Source: Amanita rubescens (lineage: Eukaryota; Basidiomycota; Agaricomycetes; Agaricales; Amanitaceae). Taken from it: a stretch of 64,000 nt of DNA. Every line of letters starts with the position of its first letter. Position 1 is the stretch's first letter. The DNA lies in contig WION01000236.1 of the NCBI GenBank assembly GCA_015039365.1, forward strand, positions 18,435 through 82,434, read 5' to 3'. The translations under genes were made by a program, and so were the position numbers. Positions 12,130 to 23,397 of this stretch are shown here, piece by piece. The notes under the pieces were generated by a model. That model worked only from the letters and a program-made list of their open reading frames with translations, was not told where the DNA came from and did no database searches.

Positions 12130-12255
12130 GTAGCGATGGACGGGGGTGCAGGAAACCCGCCGGGTATGTGGGTAAGGGTCCTGCGGGTACGGGTCTGGGT
12201 ATAGCTGTGCCTACCCGCAATGTACCCGTTACCCGTAGCCTAGCAAACCCGTACC
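12130..12255. repeat. ACCCG/CGGGT-rich block
   Basis: The sequence is dominated by degenerate GGGTA/CGGGT words and their complements (for example CGGGTATGTGGGTAAGGGT and ACCCGTTACCCGTAGC). The orientation switches in the middle, so the block can fold on itself. It abuts the Copia relic directly. Shorter related words occur at about 13055-13085 and 16895-16915. It may be the remains of a small foldback element; no target duplication was found. Confidence 0.5.
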
Positions 12256-13043
12256 CGCCACTGCGTGATTGGACCATAAGAAGGCCTGTATCCTCGTTCA
12301 TCAACCGAGTGGGTGCCCTGTCGAGTCTCAGGATGTTCATTTCGACGAGGGCGAACTGGTAGAACCTAACCGAGTCACAATTGAAGCAGAAGTTAGCAAA
12401 AACGAAGCTGAAACAGCAGAATCTGACCCAGACCCATCTGTTGACTTTCAAGACCCTCTGGAAATGACAAGCAATGAGGACGACGACGGAGACGATCCTA
12501 ATGGACCGCCTGAACGTCCTGAAGGCGTAGGTAACGCTGGCCATGATGCCAGCTCATCTTCTAGGAGAGAAAACGCTTCAAAGCGTTCTAGCCGATCCGC
12601 AATCGAATTTCACGCTACGCGGGCGTCAGCATCGGATTCAGCGACCTCGATAACCCCGGAAACAGCTGCGACCTACCATAAAACATCCACCACTCCCCCT
12701 GCAGACTCTTATCCGGCTGCACCTACCCAATCCGATGAGCCTCGTCGTTCGGCGAGACATCGAGGGGTGCCAGTCCGCGACGACAACGATAGGTACTTTG
12801 TGACGTCCTATGGGAGCCGCGCTGGTCAAAACACGTCTGAGAGGACTGGTATGGCAGGAGGAGGAGGAGGTAGCGAGGTCGAGCACAGCTAATGTGACAC
12901 AAGTCACAAACGTGACGGACGAGAATGTCACGGAGGATCGAAACGAGTGGATAAGGGCCTGTGAGGCTGAACTTGAGGCGTTGAAAAGGTTTGAAGCGTT
13001 TAAGGAGGTACCACGGCCACCTGATCCATGGTATACATGCTAA
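12256..13043 (+). pseudogene. Ty1/copia pol relic (integrase tail to start of reverse transcriptase)
   Basis: The frame opens with DHKKACILVHQ, then the copia-type strand VESQDVHFDEGE found just after the integrase core. An acidic, P/S-rich linker follows, then PRRSARHRG, which usually precedes the reverse transcriptase, and then NEWIRACEAELEALKRF, which matches the first helix of an RVT_2 domain. A frameshift lies between about 12810 and 12892, because the early part is in one frame and the RT start in another. No protease, RT catalytic YVDD or RNase H follows. It is a fragment and is not obviously part of the Copia element at 30543-37756. Confidence 0.7.
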
Positions 13044-13768
13044 ACATTACGGTACGCTCTAAAACCCGTACCCTTGGGGCATGGGTGAGTGGCCATGGAT
13101 TGCGTAGCAGGGGTGGTAGCTGTGGTTTTGACAGGGTGGATGGGATGGCTTGCGTACATAACGGCGCTGTTGTCTGCGTGTTTGGATCCAGGAATCTGTA
13201 GGAACTGACTCGGGATAGCAAGTAGTAAAGATCGATCTAGAAAAGCGGAACCGATGCAGTACCAGGGCCTGGTATAGCGGCTGAATGGTTGACAAGCTTG
13301 GTGCCACGGCGTTGATCAATCCGAGCCCTGTTAGCTAAAGCAGCCGGTACAATGGGGTATGGCAGCTGGTGCATGCATGATTTGCCTAGCCCTGTTTCAT
13401 TTATTGTAGTAAAATGTGTGAAAGGAGTTAGATGGACGTACGGAGGGTTCATGCTAGTAGCCGCTTGTATGCCAGTGGGGTGCTGACTCTGCTGAGGGAA
13501 GATTTGCCGTCTTTGGAAGACTGGCCTGGGTGTGGTTCGTCGCTGTTGCAACAGATGTTGAAGGAGCATGTGCACCCTGACTGGGGATCTATTATCATGG
13601 GGATATCATTGTTGTTGACGTCTTTATTTTGATTCAGCGTTACACGAAGGGGAGAAAATAACGAGGGAGAAGCTAAGAGCGCAGACGCTGGGCGCGTTGA
13701 ATGACCATGCGGCGGCCGCTTACGACGGATTTGGAAGCTGGCGTCGGATATCGTCCAGTTGCGTCATT
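13044..13768. other. No assigned gene; glutamine/proline-rich frames on the minus strand
   Basis: Minus-strand frames between 13059 and 13575 are open, overlap, and are rich in Q, P and H, for example around QQSQHPTGIQAAT. They have no recognisable domain or start context. They could be exon remnants of a low-complexity protein or chance frames. Nothing else is visible. Confidence 0.25.
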
Positions 13769-13833
13769 GACTTAGTCACGTCACTAAGTAGACTTAGTCA
13801 CGTCACTAAGTAGACTTAGTCACGCACTAAGTA
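13769..13833. repeat. Three tandem copies of a 22 bp near-palindrome
   Basis: The unit GACTTAGTCACGTCACTAAGTA is 22 bp, occurs at 13769-13790 and 13791-13812, and is followed by a 21 bp version that has lost one T (13813-13833). Within each unit, ACTTAGT and ACTAAGT form inverted arms around CACGTC. TTAGTCA and ACGTCA words resemble bZIP half-sites. The array lies just past the truncated end of the short-chain dehydrogenase relic. Confidence 0.9.
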
Positions 13834-13840
13834 TCACTCG

Positions 13841-14018
13841 TTAGAACCTGAACGATAAAGACATTGTCCCATCCTTTCTCCTCGGGGAAATCGTCGGAGG
13901 GTCCTCCCCACGTGATACCGGAGTTGTTGACGAGGACATGAAGTTTATTCTCTCGCGTTTTGAATTCGCGGGATGAGAGCATCGCATCCTGCTTTCGACC
14001 ATTCACATCGGAAGGAAC
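13841..14018 (-). pseudogene. Short-chain dehydrogenase/reductase fragment
   Basis: On the minus strand the frame reads SDVNGRKQD, then REFKTRENKLHVLVNNSG and ITWGGPSDDFPEEKGWD. The NNSG motif is the NNAG-type element that stabilises the central sheet of classical NAD(P)-dependent SDR enzymes, and the GWD segment follows it as expected. Roughly 55 of about 250-280 residues are present. The glycine-rich cofactor motif upstream and the catalytic YxxxK downstream are absent, and the frame runs into the 22 bp repeats. Upstream, GTGAGT at about 14070 could be an old intron donor. It is a relic. Confidence 0.7.
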
Positions 14019-14528
14019 CGGTCAACGGGGAACCAGAGTGTCCAGTCACTGGTTAAGAAATTCGAAGAGATGTTACTCACGCTGACATTGGCGACAATAT
14101 ATTGAACCAGAATCGTTGCACTTCGGTTAATGTAATTCTTGAATCAAGTTGCCAATTGTCTGTCCCAAACGATTTCAGCATTCATGGCGAGTTGACATTT
14201 TTCCAATTTCAGGAATATTAAAACAGAATGTTTTGATGGCACATGCACACTGGATTGGCAACAGCATACTGTACAAGTGTCAAGAGGGGACATAAACTAA
14301 GGGCATATTACGTTCGTAAATCTACTAGACGTTATAGCCGACATCATCAACCACCCCTATGATGCCTGGCCATAACCCATCCCAATTGCTGCTTCACTGG
14401 TTTGGCCTCCTCCCTTGACCATCAACATCCAGTGTTTTTATGGCGTGGGCATCAACAGGTTCATCAGAACACAGTTCTAATCCTGTTGTAACTTTGATAC
14501 ACCGGCAGCTGTGAGATGAGGGACAGGG

Positions 14529-16061
14529 CTATGCTGTAAGATCTGGCAGCTTAGAAAACATGTGAATAGCTCTGCCCCATCTTTCCCCTTTCTCAGCCTT
14601 CATCTGAGTCGCGTTGGCCCCTCTCTCCCAATCCTCATTTGACATAAACCCGTTCTCTACCCATCTGGAGAGGCCCCCAGCTGCGTACTGAACAATGGAG
14701 TATCTGGTTTCATGGGGCCCTATGCTTGCATTTGAATGAATGATCAACGCCGACGGTATAAGGATGGTTGAGCCTGCAGGAAAATCAACAACCAGCCCAA
14801 GGTTCCATAGAACCAGTTGGCCCCCTTCCTTGGCATCAAAGTTCCCAAGGGGGGTGATGGTGCACCATGATTGGGCAAGGTTCATTGTATCGGTATGGGG
14901 GTACGATACGGTTTGCTCACCCAGGTTGAAGGATCTACAGGGGTACACCCCAACATTGCGGTCGTATGGACGCCTGAGGCCTGGGTTTTTTCTCTTGAGC
15001 TCCTCAACCGTGCGGTTAACATGGTCATGGTTCCTTTTGCTGTAGGCCTTGAAGCCATCTGATGCAGGGTTAGCTCAGGCAGGGCCAACAAAGGGGCAGC
15101 AGCTGCCTACCGCTAGCATAGTTGCATATCCGTTGAATTGGGCCCTCTGCCAAAAGCCTTTCTAGGGCGGCCTCTGTCCGTTGCGAATGCCGTAGATGCC
15201 GTGGCTCCTATATCTGTGATTAGGCGCTGCCAGGCGACCTAGAGAATCTCACCTCCTGCCCTCCACCATACGATATGCCATGGGCTATGGATGGGAAGGC
15301 GCCTCTTCGATGCTTAGGGCGGCGCCTGGCGTTAAAGTACACAGACTCTTTTTTGAGCAACCCGAATGCTGCATCATGGGTCCTGTCCCAGCCCTCCCTT
15401 GGCCACCCTAGCAGCAGGCCCAAAACGTAGCCCTCGGTATCAAGCAACGGGTACGTCTGCCTGCCGGGCCATGGTCAGCCCTTTTTCGGAGGGCGGCGTT
15501 AAGGGGGACCCACCTTCCATCCCATGTAAAATGCGTTGCCCCGCTCTCTATCAGTTTCCCCAACGTGATCTCTTCCTTCGGCATATCGCCCATTCTTATC
15601 CCAACGTAGCCTGGTGCGGAGACAGGGGCGTCGTTGAGAAGGCTGAATTCAACCTGGATCACCTGCCTGGCTGCCCCCCTTCGGCGCTTCACGGCCACCT
15701 CTTTAAGATCGAGGCCCTTTTCTGCCTGTTTCCTGGCACGGTTGGCGGCCTGCTTGCGATGCGAGTACTCCCGTTTTTTTTCGCGACGATGGGCGGACAT
15801 CGGCCTCCCTTTTTTCCATTGTGACGAGGATGCGTTGGGGACAGGGCCGCCCGCCGCAGCCTGATGGCCCCCTTGGGATGCGCTGCTGGCTGTTGAAGCT
15901 GGGCAGTCCATTGCTGCGCCTTGCTGCAAAGGGGGGGGGTGCGCCATGGGCCGGTCTTCGGTTGACGCTGCATCGCTGCTGACCCCATCACCTGCCTCTG
16001 AGCCCTCGTAATCCGTAAGTGCTCCGTCAAAGAGCTCCTCTAAAAGCAGGCGTTCCTTCAA
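14529..16061 (-). CDS. TET/JBP-like 2-oxoglutarate/Fe(II) dioxygenase, spliced gene
   Basis: TET/JBP enzymes oxidise 5-methylpyrimidines in DNA, and fungi carry expanded sets often linked to KDZ transposons (Iyer and colleagues, 2014). Minus-strand exons that I can join are 16061-15514, 15460-15253, 15207-15111 and 15058-14529. The GT-AG introns between them are 53, 45 and 52 bp and keep one frame. The N-terminus is basic (SAHRREKKREYSHRKQ). The middle has HFTWDGR and then GISYGGGQE. The core has the HxD iron ligands in SYPHTDTMN (about 14884-14901), then GGQLVLW, PAGSTILIPSA, the distal histidine in IIHSN, the 2-oxoglutarate arginine in HETRYS, and GGLSRWVENGF. No in-frame stop was seen in these exons. 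The start is unsettled: the frame is open past 16061, and a short upstream exon ending at about 16412 (GTGAGC donor) is possible. A KDZ transposase itself is not visible here. Confidence 0.75.
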
Positions 16062-18795
16062 AGATTCGCGGATGGAGATGCCGGTTTCAATATAGCAGGA
16101 TCCCTCCGGGTTTGTATGTATGACGGGCCCTGTTGTACAAAGGCATCAGCGATTTCCTATCATGGGGTTGGGTTTACGGCCGCATAGCCATAGGGGATGG
16201 TCAACGGGCCATCCCATTGATTTGGCCCAGATACCGACTGAATGGAGGGCAGCACCTCGTAGGGGGGAGGGAGAGGGCGACAGTCGCAGGTTCGTGCCCA
16301 TCGCACCCCACCCCACCCGCCCAACGGAATGCGCAGGGCCCCAAACGATCCGCAAAAGGGGACGGAGGATAAACCAGCTTGCACTGTGAAGAACCGGGGC
16401 CAGTTATGCTCACCTTTTGATCCCTGAAGCAGCAAAATAAGCCTATCCATCTGCTCTGCTGGGCGGCCTAGGGTTCGGAATGCAACGACGTGGCAAAGGG
16501 TTGTGACGTGGCCGAAGGGTGTGACGTGATTTTGTCACAAACCGCCCGTCCAAGAAAACTGGCAAACGCTGCGCTCGGTACGAGCGTGCCCGTTAAAGCC
16601 TCCGTTGGTACGACTGCTGGGGCCTAAGGCTGTGTTCTTCGATGGGCGTGATGAACGACCGCGGTTTTGCCCACACCAATTAAAAATAGAATATAAAGCG
16701 TTCATTTTTTGCAATAACACGACCCATGACCCATACCAATCCAAATAGAAATGTGGAATAGCTACCGGGAAATACAGCGATGGTAAGGGATGTAAGAACG
16801 TTGCTGTTGATGGTGATGCAGGGGGCTTTGCAAATGAAGCGACAAACGAGGGGAAGTGAATGAGGGTGTGGGTGAGGGCATGATTGGCTTGATGGGTAAC
16901 GGGTTAACGGGTAGACAGTGAGGCAAGGGCGAACCGACAAGCGTGGGTACCGACGACGACGGTGAGCTCGAGCGTAATTCGTACCTTTTCATCATCATCC
17001 GACAGCCTGAGAGCACCTCCAGTGTGCCGGTACGCGAGGATGGCCTGCTTGTAGGTAAGAATACTTTCAGAAGAGGGTATATGCAGATACATATCCGTCG
17101 CCAGAGCTTGAGGTGTCGAGTTTAGGTGCTGTGCGAACGCAGATGTTGCGGATATCTCATAATGAACGTCATCATGCTACTTGTCAAGTGGAATATGCAA
17201 CCTACCGGTGGGCGCTAAATGCCCGCGTTCATATCGGTGATGTAGGCTCATATCAGCAGCTGGGCAAGGGCTCGCAGTTTCCGGGCAAAGCAGGATCACT
17301 ATCTGGGAAAGAGGCGAGGAGGATGGCGGTTGCACGAGTGGATAGGTTGAAGAAAAGAACGAGTGGCAGCGACGGAGGCGGCCATGATGACGGTGGTTAT
17401 GGCTAAGGAGCGAGCGATGGTATCAGGGTTAGTTACGGTACGTCATAGCTTGGTTTGGGCCGTGGGTGATGGCGTGTGTCAATATCGCAAGTTTTGTACT
17501 AGAACAGTAGGACGGCGACATGCTCAACATCAACCTGAAAGCCTACAGCCACACGCAACAGCCAGTTGCACGAGAATGAAATCCGACTGTGGTCTAAGCG
17601 GAAAACGCCGCAGCGAGATCGTCAGACTCTGGGTGTGAGAGAAACAACCTAGCAGTGAAACGCGAGGTGAAACGGGAGTAGGGGGTTAGTCTTTTGACAG
17701 AATGTGTCTAGTAATAGCAATAGCGAGCGGCCGCATGAGGCTGGAATGAGCCAACGTGATGATGCCGTTCCTAAACAGGCAGGTAGTAATACCGTTGTGT
17801 CGGGACTGGGCTCTTAGCGTTGTTTCTTTTTGGGATGTAAGAATGTAAGAATGAAGGGCGGGGCGTTCTTGTGACTATAGGCGGTCTGCAGGTGTGCTGT
17901 CACCAGGTGATTCATCGGGATGCGTGTGTCGATGTGCCTGTACCGGCTTTGAGCGAGGAACTAAGCTGCGTCAAGTAAGCCCGTCTGTGATAGCCATGAA
18001 ACGCATGGTAGTTGACGGGGGACAGGGGATGCGCCTGGAAGGTTACGGCGTATGAGCGAGAGGCGGGCATGTCGCATAAATGACGTCATCGATGTTGAGG
18101 TGGAGGGATGTTGTGTAGGTGTAGAGCGAACGCTGTGTGTACAGCGTCGGTAGTATTAAAGAGCCAGTCGGCCTAGGGATAGATAGTAGATAGAAGTCGA
18201 TTCTCCGGTGTAACGAGCCAATTCGGCTACGTTGGAACCGATCTCCGAATCCTTCCGAAGCTCCCCGAAGCACTCCAAGCCTATGCTCGCACCCGGGAGG
18301 ATGATCATTTGTGTTTCGGACGCATGCACAGGCCTTGGACTCGGTGCAGGAATTGTCACATGGTCACCTCGTGCCTCGTAGTATATATACCATTGTGTAG
18401 GTAGTTGTACTTAGCGAATTATCACCCCATTACTGCTCCGAGTTCGATTCCTTTCGTTCCCTTCGTTCATCAGTGCTTCGGACACCTTCCACTCGTTCAC
18501 CTTCGCATTTGGCACCCTCTCTGCCTCCGAGGCACCCCCAGGACTGACCTCCGAAGCCCCTTTGGCCGAACGCACTTCCGCATCGGCCTTCTTCTGATCG
18601 TTTCACCGGTCAGCGGAATGTCGGTCTCATCACTGGGACCCATTGTAACAAGATCCATAGAGAGAAAAGTGAAAACTTTCTGTCGCCCCAATGAGAGTCG
18701 TCTTGTGAAGAACCTGGGGAAGGTTCAGTTGGGGATAATTCAGCGCCCTGTATCTAGACGACGTGTAGAGCAACCCACAATATCATTAGAAATTT
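16062..18795. other. 2.7 kb without a recognised gene
   Basis: The part up to about 16450 probably holds the 5' end of the minus-strand dioxygenase gene. The rest is GC-richer than the transposons around it and carries short overlapping frames on both strands with no domain that I recognise. Points of note are a repeated AATAGAATATAAA / AATAGAAATGTGG pair at 16680-16755, CGGGTA words at 16895-16915, and a tatatata stretch at about 18382 with a downstream pyrimidine-rich tract. That last combination would fit a promoter or an old LTR, but no matching ends were found. Confidence 0.3.
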
Positions 18796-21324
18796 CACCT
18801 GACCTACCCGACAAAAACCTCTAATTAGAGATGGACAGATGGCATCTCTCCATCTCTAGTTAGAGGCTTTATTTGGGTAACAGGCTACCTCAGATAATTG
18901 TGGACATAAAATAAATATTTCTGAATTACAAGTCCATTTTCCCACACCCAGACATATTGCCATTTCTGGAAGGTGAGGGATGTATTTGTACATGTTTTGA
19001 GATGGGAATTTGACCACAACTTAGAAACAAGGGGATGATTGCCTTATTTGGTAAGATAGAGAAATTCCAAATAAGGTAAGCAAGTTGGGATACCATATTT
19101 GGAAGGTTATGAGGTTGTTTGTATATATTTGTACATGTTTATGACACAAACAATGGATAGGTGCTAATTTCATTGAGATATCCACTGATTTATTTTCAGG
19201 GTCAAATTTCCTAAAAAGGAAATGATGACATAATTTCAGGGTCAATCAATTGTGTAGCCTTGGTCAGTGGCTTTCTAAGTGTGGTTGTATAACAGTGTTT
19301 GGTGCTGATTTCATTGAGATATTCACTGATTGATTTTCAGGGTCAAATTTCCTAAAAAGGAAATTGATAATGTAATGTGTGCTTTAGGATCCAGTGGCGG
19401 GTTTTCTAAAATGGAAATAGTGCCCATCAGCCTTGCCATTTTGGGAGATATCTGCTCACTGTTCATGATGATGAGCACCAAGAAATTGCAATATCTCCCT
19501 TAATACTGAATATTTTTGTGGCGCTTTTTTTGGAATATATTCCTTATATGTATATGCACCTATCCACTATGTTAGAATGTAAAAAATGTGAGTGGTTTCT
19601 GTCAGAATGCAACATGTCTTGCTCACTGTTGTCAACAGTGAGCAGCAACAAATGACAATATCTCCATCAATACTGGTTATTTCTGTGGCGCTTTTTTTGG
19701 TATGTCCCCATTAGGCACATAGGAAGGTATTTGGAATGTCAGAATGCAAATAGTATGTACCAATCATGCCACAATAAAATTGGTGTGCTCACTGTCTGCC
19801 ATGATGAGCAGCCATATCTCCACCAAAACAAATCTTCCTGTGGCACTTTTTTGGATTTTGATTTCTTATGATAATACAGTGTCACTCAGGGTGTCTGGAA
19901 GCAGATTGCCCTGCTGATTAATCTGTAGTTTTAAGTTTCATGATAAAAGACTGAACATGATACAGAAAGTGTGGCTGACAAGTTGACATGTCATGAAGAA
20001 TGGGACATACCACTTGATCTTGCTTAAGGATCCTCTGTTGAGACCCTCCCAATGTTTATCCTTGTTATGTGTGATCACAAATCAGAAAAAGCGCCACAGG
20101 AAGATCTTTAAGTTTCATGATAAAAGACTGAACATGATACAGAAAGTGTGGCTGACAAGTTGACATGTCATGAAGAACTTAATGGGACATAACACTTGAT
20201 CTTGCTTAAGGATCCACTGTTGAGACCCTCCCAATGTTTATCCTTGTTATGTGTGACCACAAATCAGAAAAAGCACCACAGGAAGATCTTGTTTTGGTGG
20301 AGATATGGCTGCTCATCATGGCAGACAGTGAGCACACCAATTTTATTGTGGCATGATTGGTACATACTATTTGCATTCTGACATTCCAAATACCTTTCTA
20401 TGTGCCTAATGGGGACATACCAAAAAAAGCGCCACAGAAATAACCAGTATTGATGGAGATATTGTCATTTGTTGCTGCTCACTGTTGACAACAGTGAGCA
20501 AGACATGTTGCATTCTGACAGAAACCACTCACATTTTTTACATTCTAACATAGTGGATAGGTGCATATACATATAAGGAATATATTCCAAAAAAAGCGCC
20601 ACAAAAATATTCAGTATTAAGGGAGATATTGCAATTTCTTGGTGCTCATCATCATGAACAGTGAGCAGATATCTCCCAAAATGGCAAGGCTGATGGGCAC
20701 TATTTCCATTTTAGGAAACCCGCCACTGGATCCTAAAGCACACATTACATTATCAATTTCCTTTTTAGGAAATTTGACCCTGAAAATCAATCAGTGAATA
20801 TCTCAATGAAATCAGCACCAAACACTGTTATACAACCACACTTAGAAAGCCACTGACCAAGGCTACACAATTGATTGACCCTGAAATTATGTCATCATTT
20901 CCTTTTTAGGAAATTTGACCCTGAAAATAAATCAGTGGATATCTCAATGAAATTAGCACCTATCCATTGTTTGTGTCATAAACATGTACAAATATATACA
21001 AACAACCTCATAACCTTCCAAATATGGTATCCCAACTTGCTTACCTTATTTGGAATTTCTCTATCTTACCAAATAAGGCAATCATCCCCTTGTTTCTAAG
21101 TTGTGGTCAAATTCCCATCTCAAAACATGTACAAATACATCCCTCACCTTCCAGAAATGGCAATATGTCTGGGTGTGGGAAAATGGACTTGTAATTCAGA
21201 AATATTTATTTTATGTCCACAATTATCTGAGGTAGCCTGTTACCCAAATAAAGCCTCTAACTAGAGATGGAGAGATGCCATCTGTCCATCTCTAATTAGA
21301 GGTTTTTGTCGGGTAGGTCAGGTG
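18796..21324. mobile_element. Palindromic (foldback) transposon, copy 1
   Basis: The whole element is an inverted repeat. From CACCTGACCTACCCGAC at the left end inward, the sequence is mirrored almost perfectly by the right half, with the centre near 20060. It is flanked by the perfect 8 bp duplication AGAAATTT (18788-18795 and 21325-21332), which fits a hAT-type transposase. Length is 2529 bp. A segment of about 175 bp next to the centre, starting at AAGTTTCATGATAAAAG, is directly repeated (about 19931 and 20110). The motif TGTGGCGCTTTTTT recurs several times in each arm. No transposase is encoded. A relative lies at 53422-55763. Confidence 0.95.
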
Positions 21325-23397
21325 AGAAATTTGGGTTCAGGAAAATGACCTGCCTGTTCTTGAAAAACTGACCTGCCATCAATCCAGCTAAGAGCATGTG
21401 CAGCTTCATATCAAGCAGAAAAGATCCCTGTAGGTCCTCCCTCACCCGGGCTTATTGAGGTACGGCGCAAGGGTCTGCCGAAAAGCATTTTAATCATTCT
21501 TTGGAAAAGCGGCGACCATTAATTCACCACCGCACAAACTGAAACGATGGCTATCATTCACCGCTAGTAGATAAAAGGTTTCCTCGCACCACTTTTGTTT
21601 CCTCCGCACTACAACTCTCACCTACTCATCTTCCTCCTATGCAAACCGTCGCTCTTCTTCCACAACGTGGGAGATGCACTCACTCTCCCTGCCTCTGTAA
21701 GAAAACTGTATTTGTGGTTGGGGAGTATCGGATGCAAGCCGCCAATGTGGATGAACTCTGTCTCTGTGGCCATAGTTGGTGGAAACACATACCTCTATTT
21801 CTCCCTTCCACTGGGCGCGGCGTGTGTTCCTCCACACAATGTGGAGGTTATCGTTCATTGGTAAGTCTCCCAGGCACTCGGTGTGATATAGTACTGGACA
21901 CTCACGCAAAAAAATAGACCAATGGTGTCAGCTCTGGGCCATGTGTCTGCGGCACGCCTTACGACACCCACGCGCTCCTGATCCCGGCTTCTTCAGAGTC
22001 ACCTTCTGAGGCAGACGCCAACGCCGGTCCCGCTGCTGTCATAGCCTGAACCCCCCCCAGACTCGCATATACAGGTACTGATGGCACGGGCGTACTTCCA
22101 ACGTGGATCTCTGATGCACTCCCTACAGCTACTGCTGATCGGGAATGAAGGGGGGCTGCGGAACGCCACCGCAGCATCAGTACCAGTTCCCGAGCACAGC
22201 GCCCCTTCACCCCTGCCGTAGCATCTTGCGTACAGCGCCCATCCGCTCCTTTGACCCCTTCGATTTCAGATTCGTCCTCAGCTATTCAACTTAACTGCGC
22301 TCTCTGGCCCTTCGTCGTAAGTTCTTAAAAAGATTATATCATCAGACCTATTACTGATGGTATCATCCACCTTCAAGGTCAAGAAACCCTCCGTATACCC
22401 TATACCCAATGTATCCTTCAAGGTTCGGGCCCTCGGTGAAGCCATGGATTGTTTATCCATGCACGATCTTGTATTCCCTGTCATGATAAATCGCAGTGAA
22501 ACCTACCCATGGAAGCCAATCCACCAGGCCTTGATCGAACAGCTTGGGAAATACAGATATAATCTCAAATTCAATGATGACGACCTAGGCGTACAATTTA
22601 CATGTCTGTCCTGGGATATCTTGGCTCAGAAGAAGCCGAACAAGAAAGGGAAAAGTGCAAAATACCTTTTTGAACCAGGTTTGGCCGGCCCAGCCTCTTT
22701 CACCCTTGAATTTTTAAGTGAACAAGCGTTTGATCCGGATATGGAGAACCGGAATAACGACCATCTCTTCATTTTAATTGGTTTGTCTCATTTAGTTTTC
22801 AACAACCCCAACGCTTGTTGATTATTGGTTCCAGGTCCGAGATTGGAGCACGTCAAAGGCCCCATCTCGGATGGCCCGTGCCCTCAGAACCCTCATGCAT
22901 GTTTTCCATGGCACATGTTCGCTCCGTATGACTGGGGGACCCAGGGAATCGACATCAACTGCATTGAAGGCGAATGTCCTTCTCCTGAGAGCGCCCTGAC
23001 ATTAGGCGTCCGTCGCACTCGGTCCCCATCACCCACAGTGAGTACTACCCCTGCGCCCACTTCCCCTTTCTCATGGCATTTCTCCAGCCTCTGCTCCGCA
23101 ACACCAGGCAACGTCAAGGCAGCCTGTCTGACTCAGTTAGTGGAGCTACCGAAACTAGCGGAATCAGTGGGATGGAAGTTGATGGTGAAAATCACCCCAT
23201 ACAAGATGAAGATGGTATTGATTTTCCCGATATTAATGAGCTTCCAAGGTTGGATTCGGTTGAACTTGAAAATTGGCAGGATCGCATTCGATTTTGCAAG
23301 ATGGGCAACTTCAGACTTGAAGCCCCTACAGTCGACGCTGCATCAACTGTGTTCATCCATTTATTGAAGTCGTTAATTACTGGACTCCCCGCGGCAT

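Noticed and set aside
18100..18790. Solo LTR around the tatatata box at 18382
   Set aside because: The composition resembles an LTR promoter, but I found no TG...CA ends with a matching 5 bp duplication.
19021..21099. Identical 74-codon ORFs in both arms of the palindrome
   Set aside because: They are the same sequence read from the two mirrored arms. No protein features, and no matching frame at this position in the diverged second copy.
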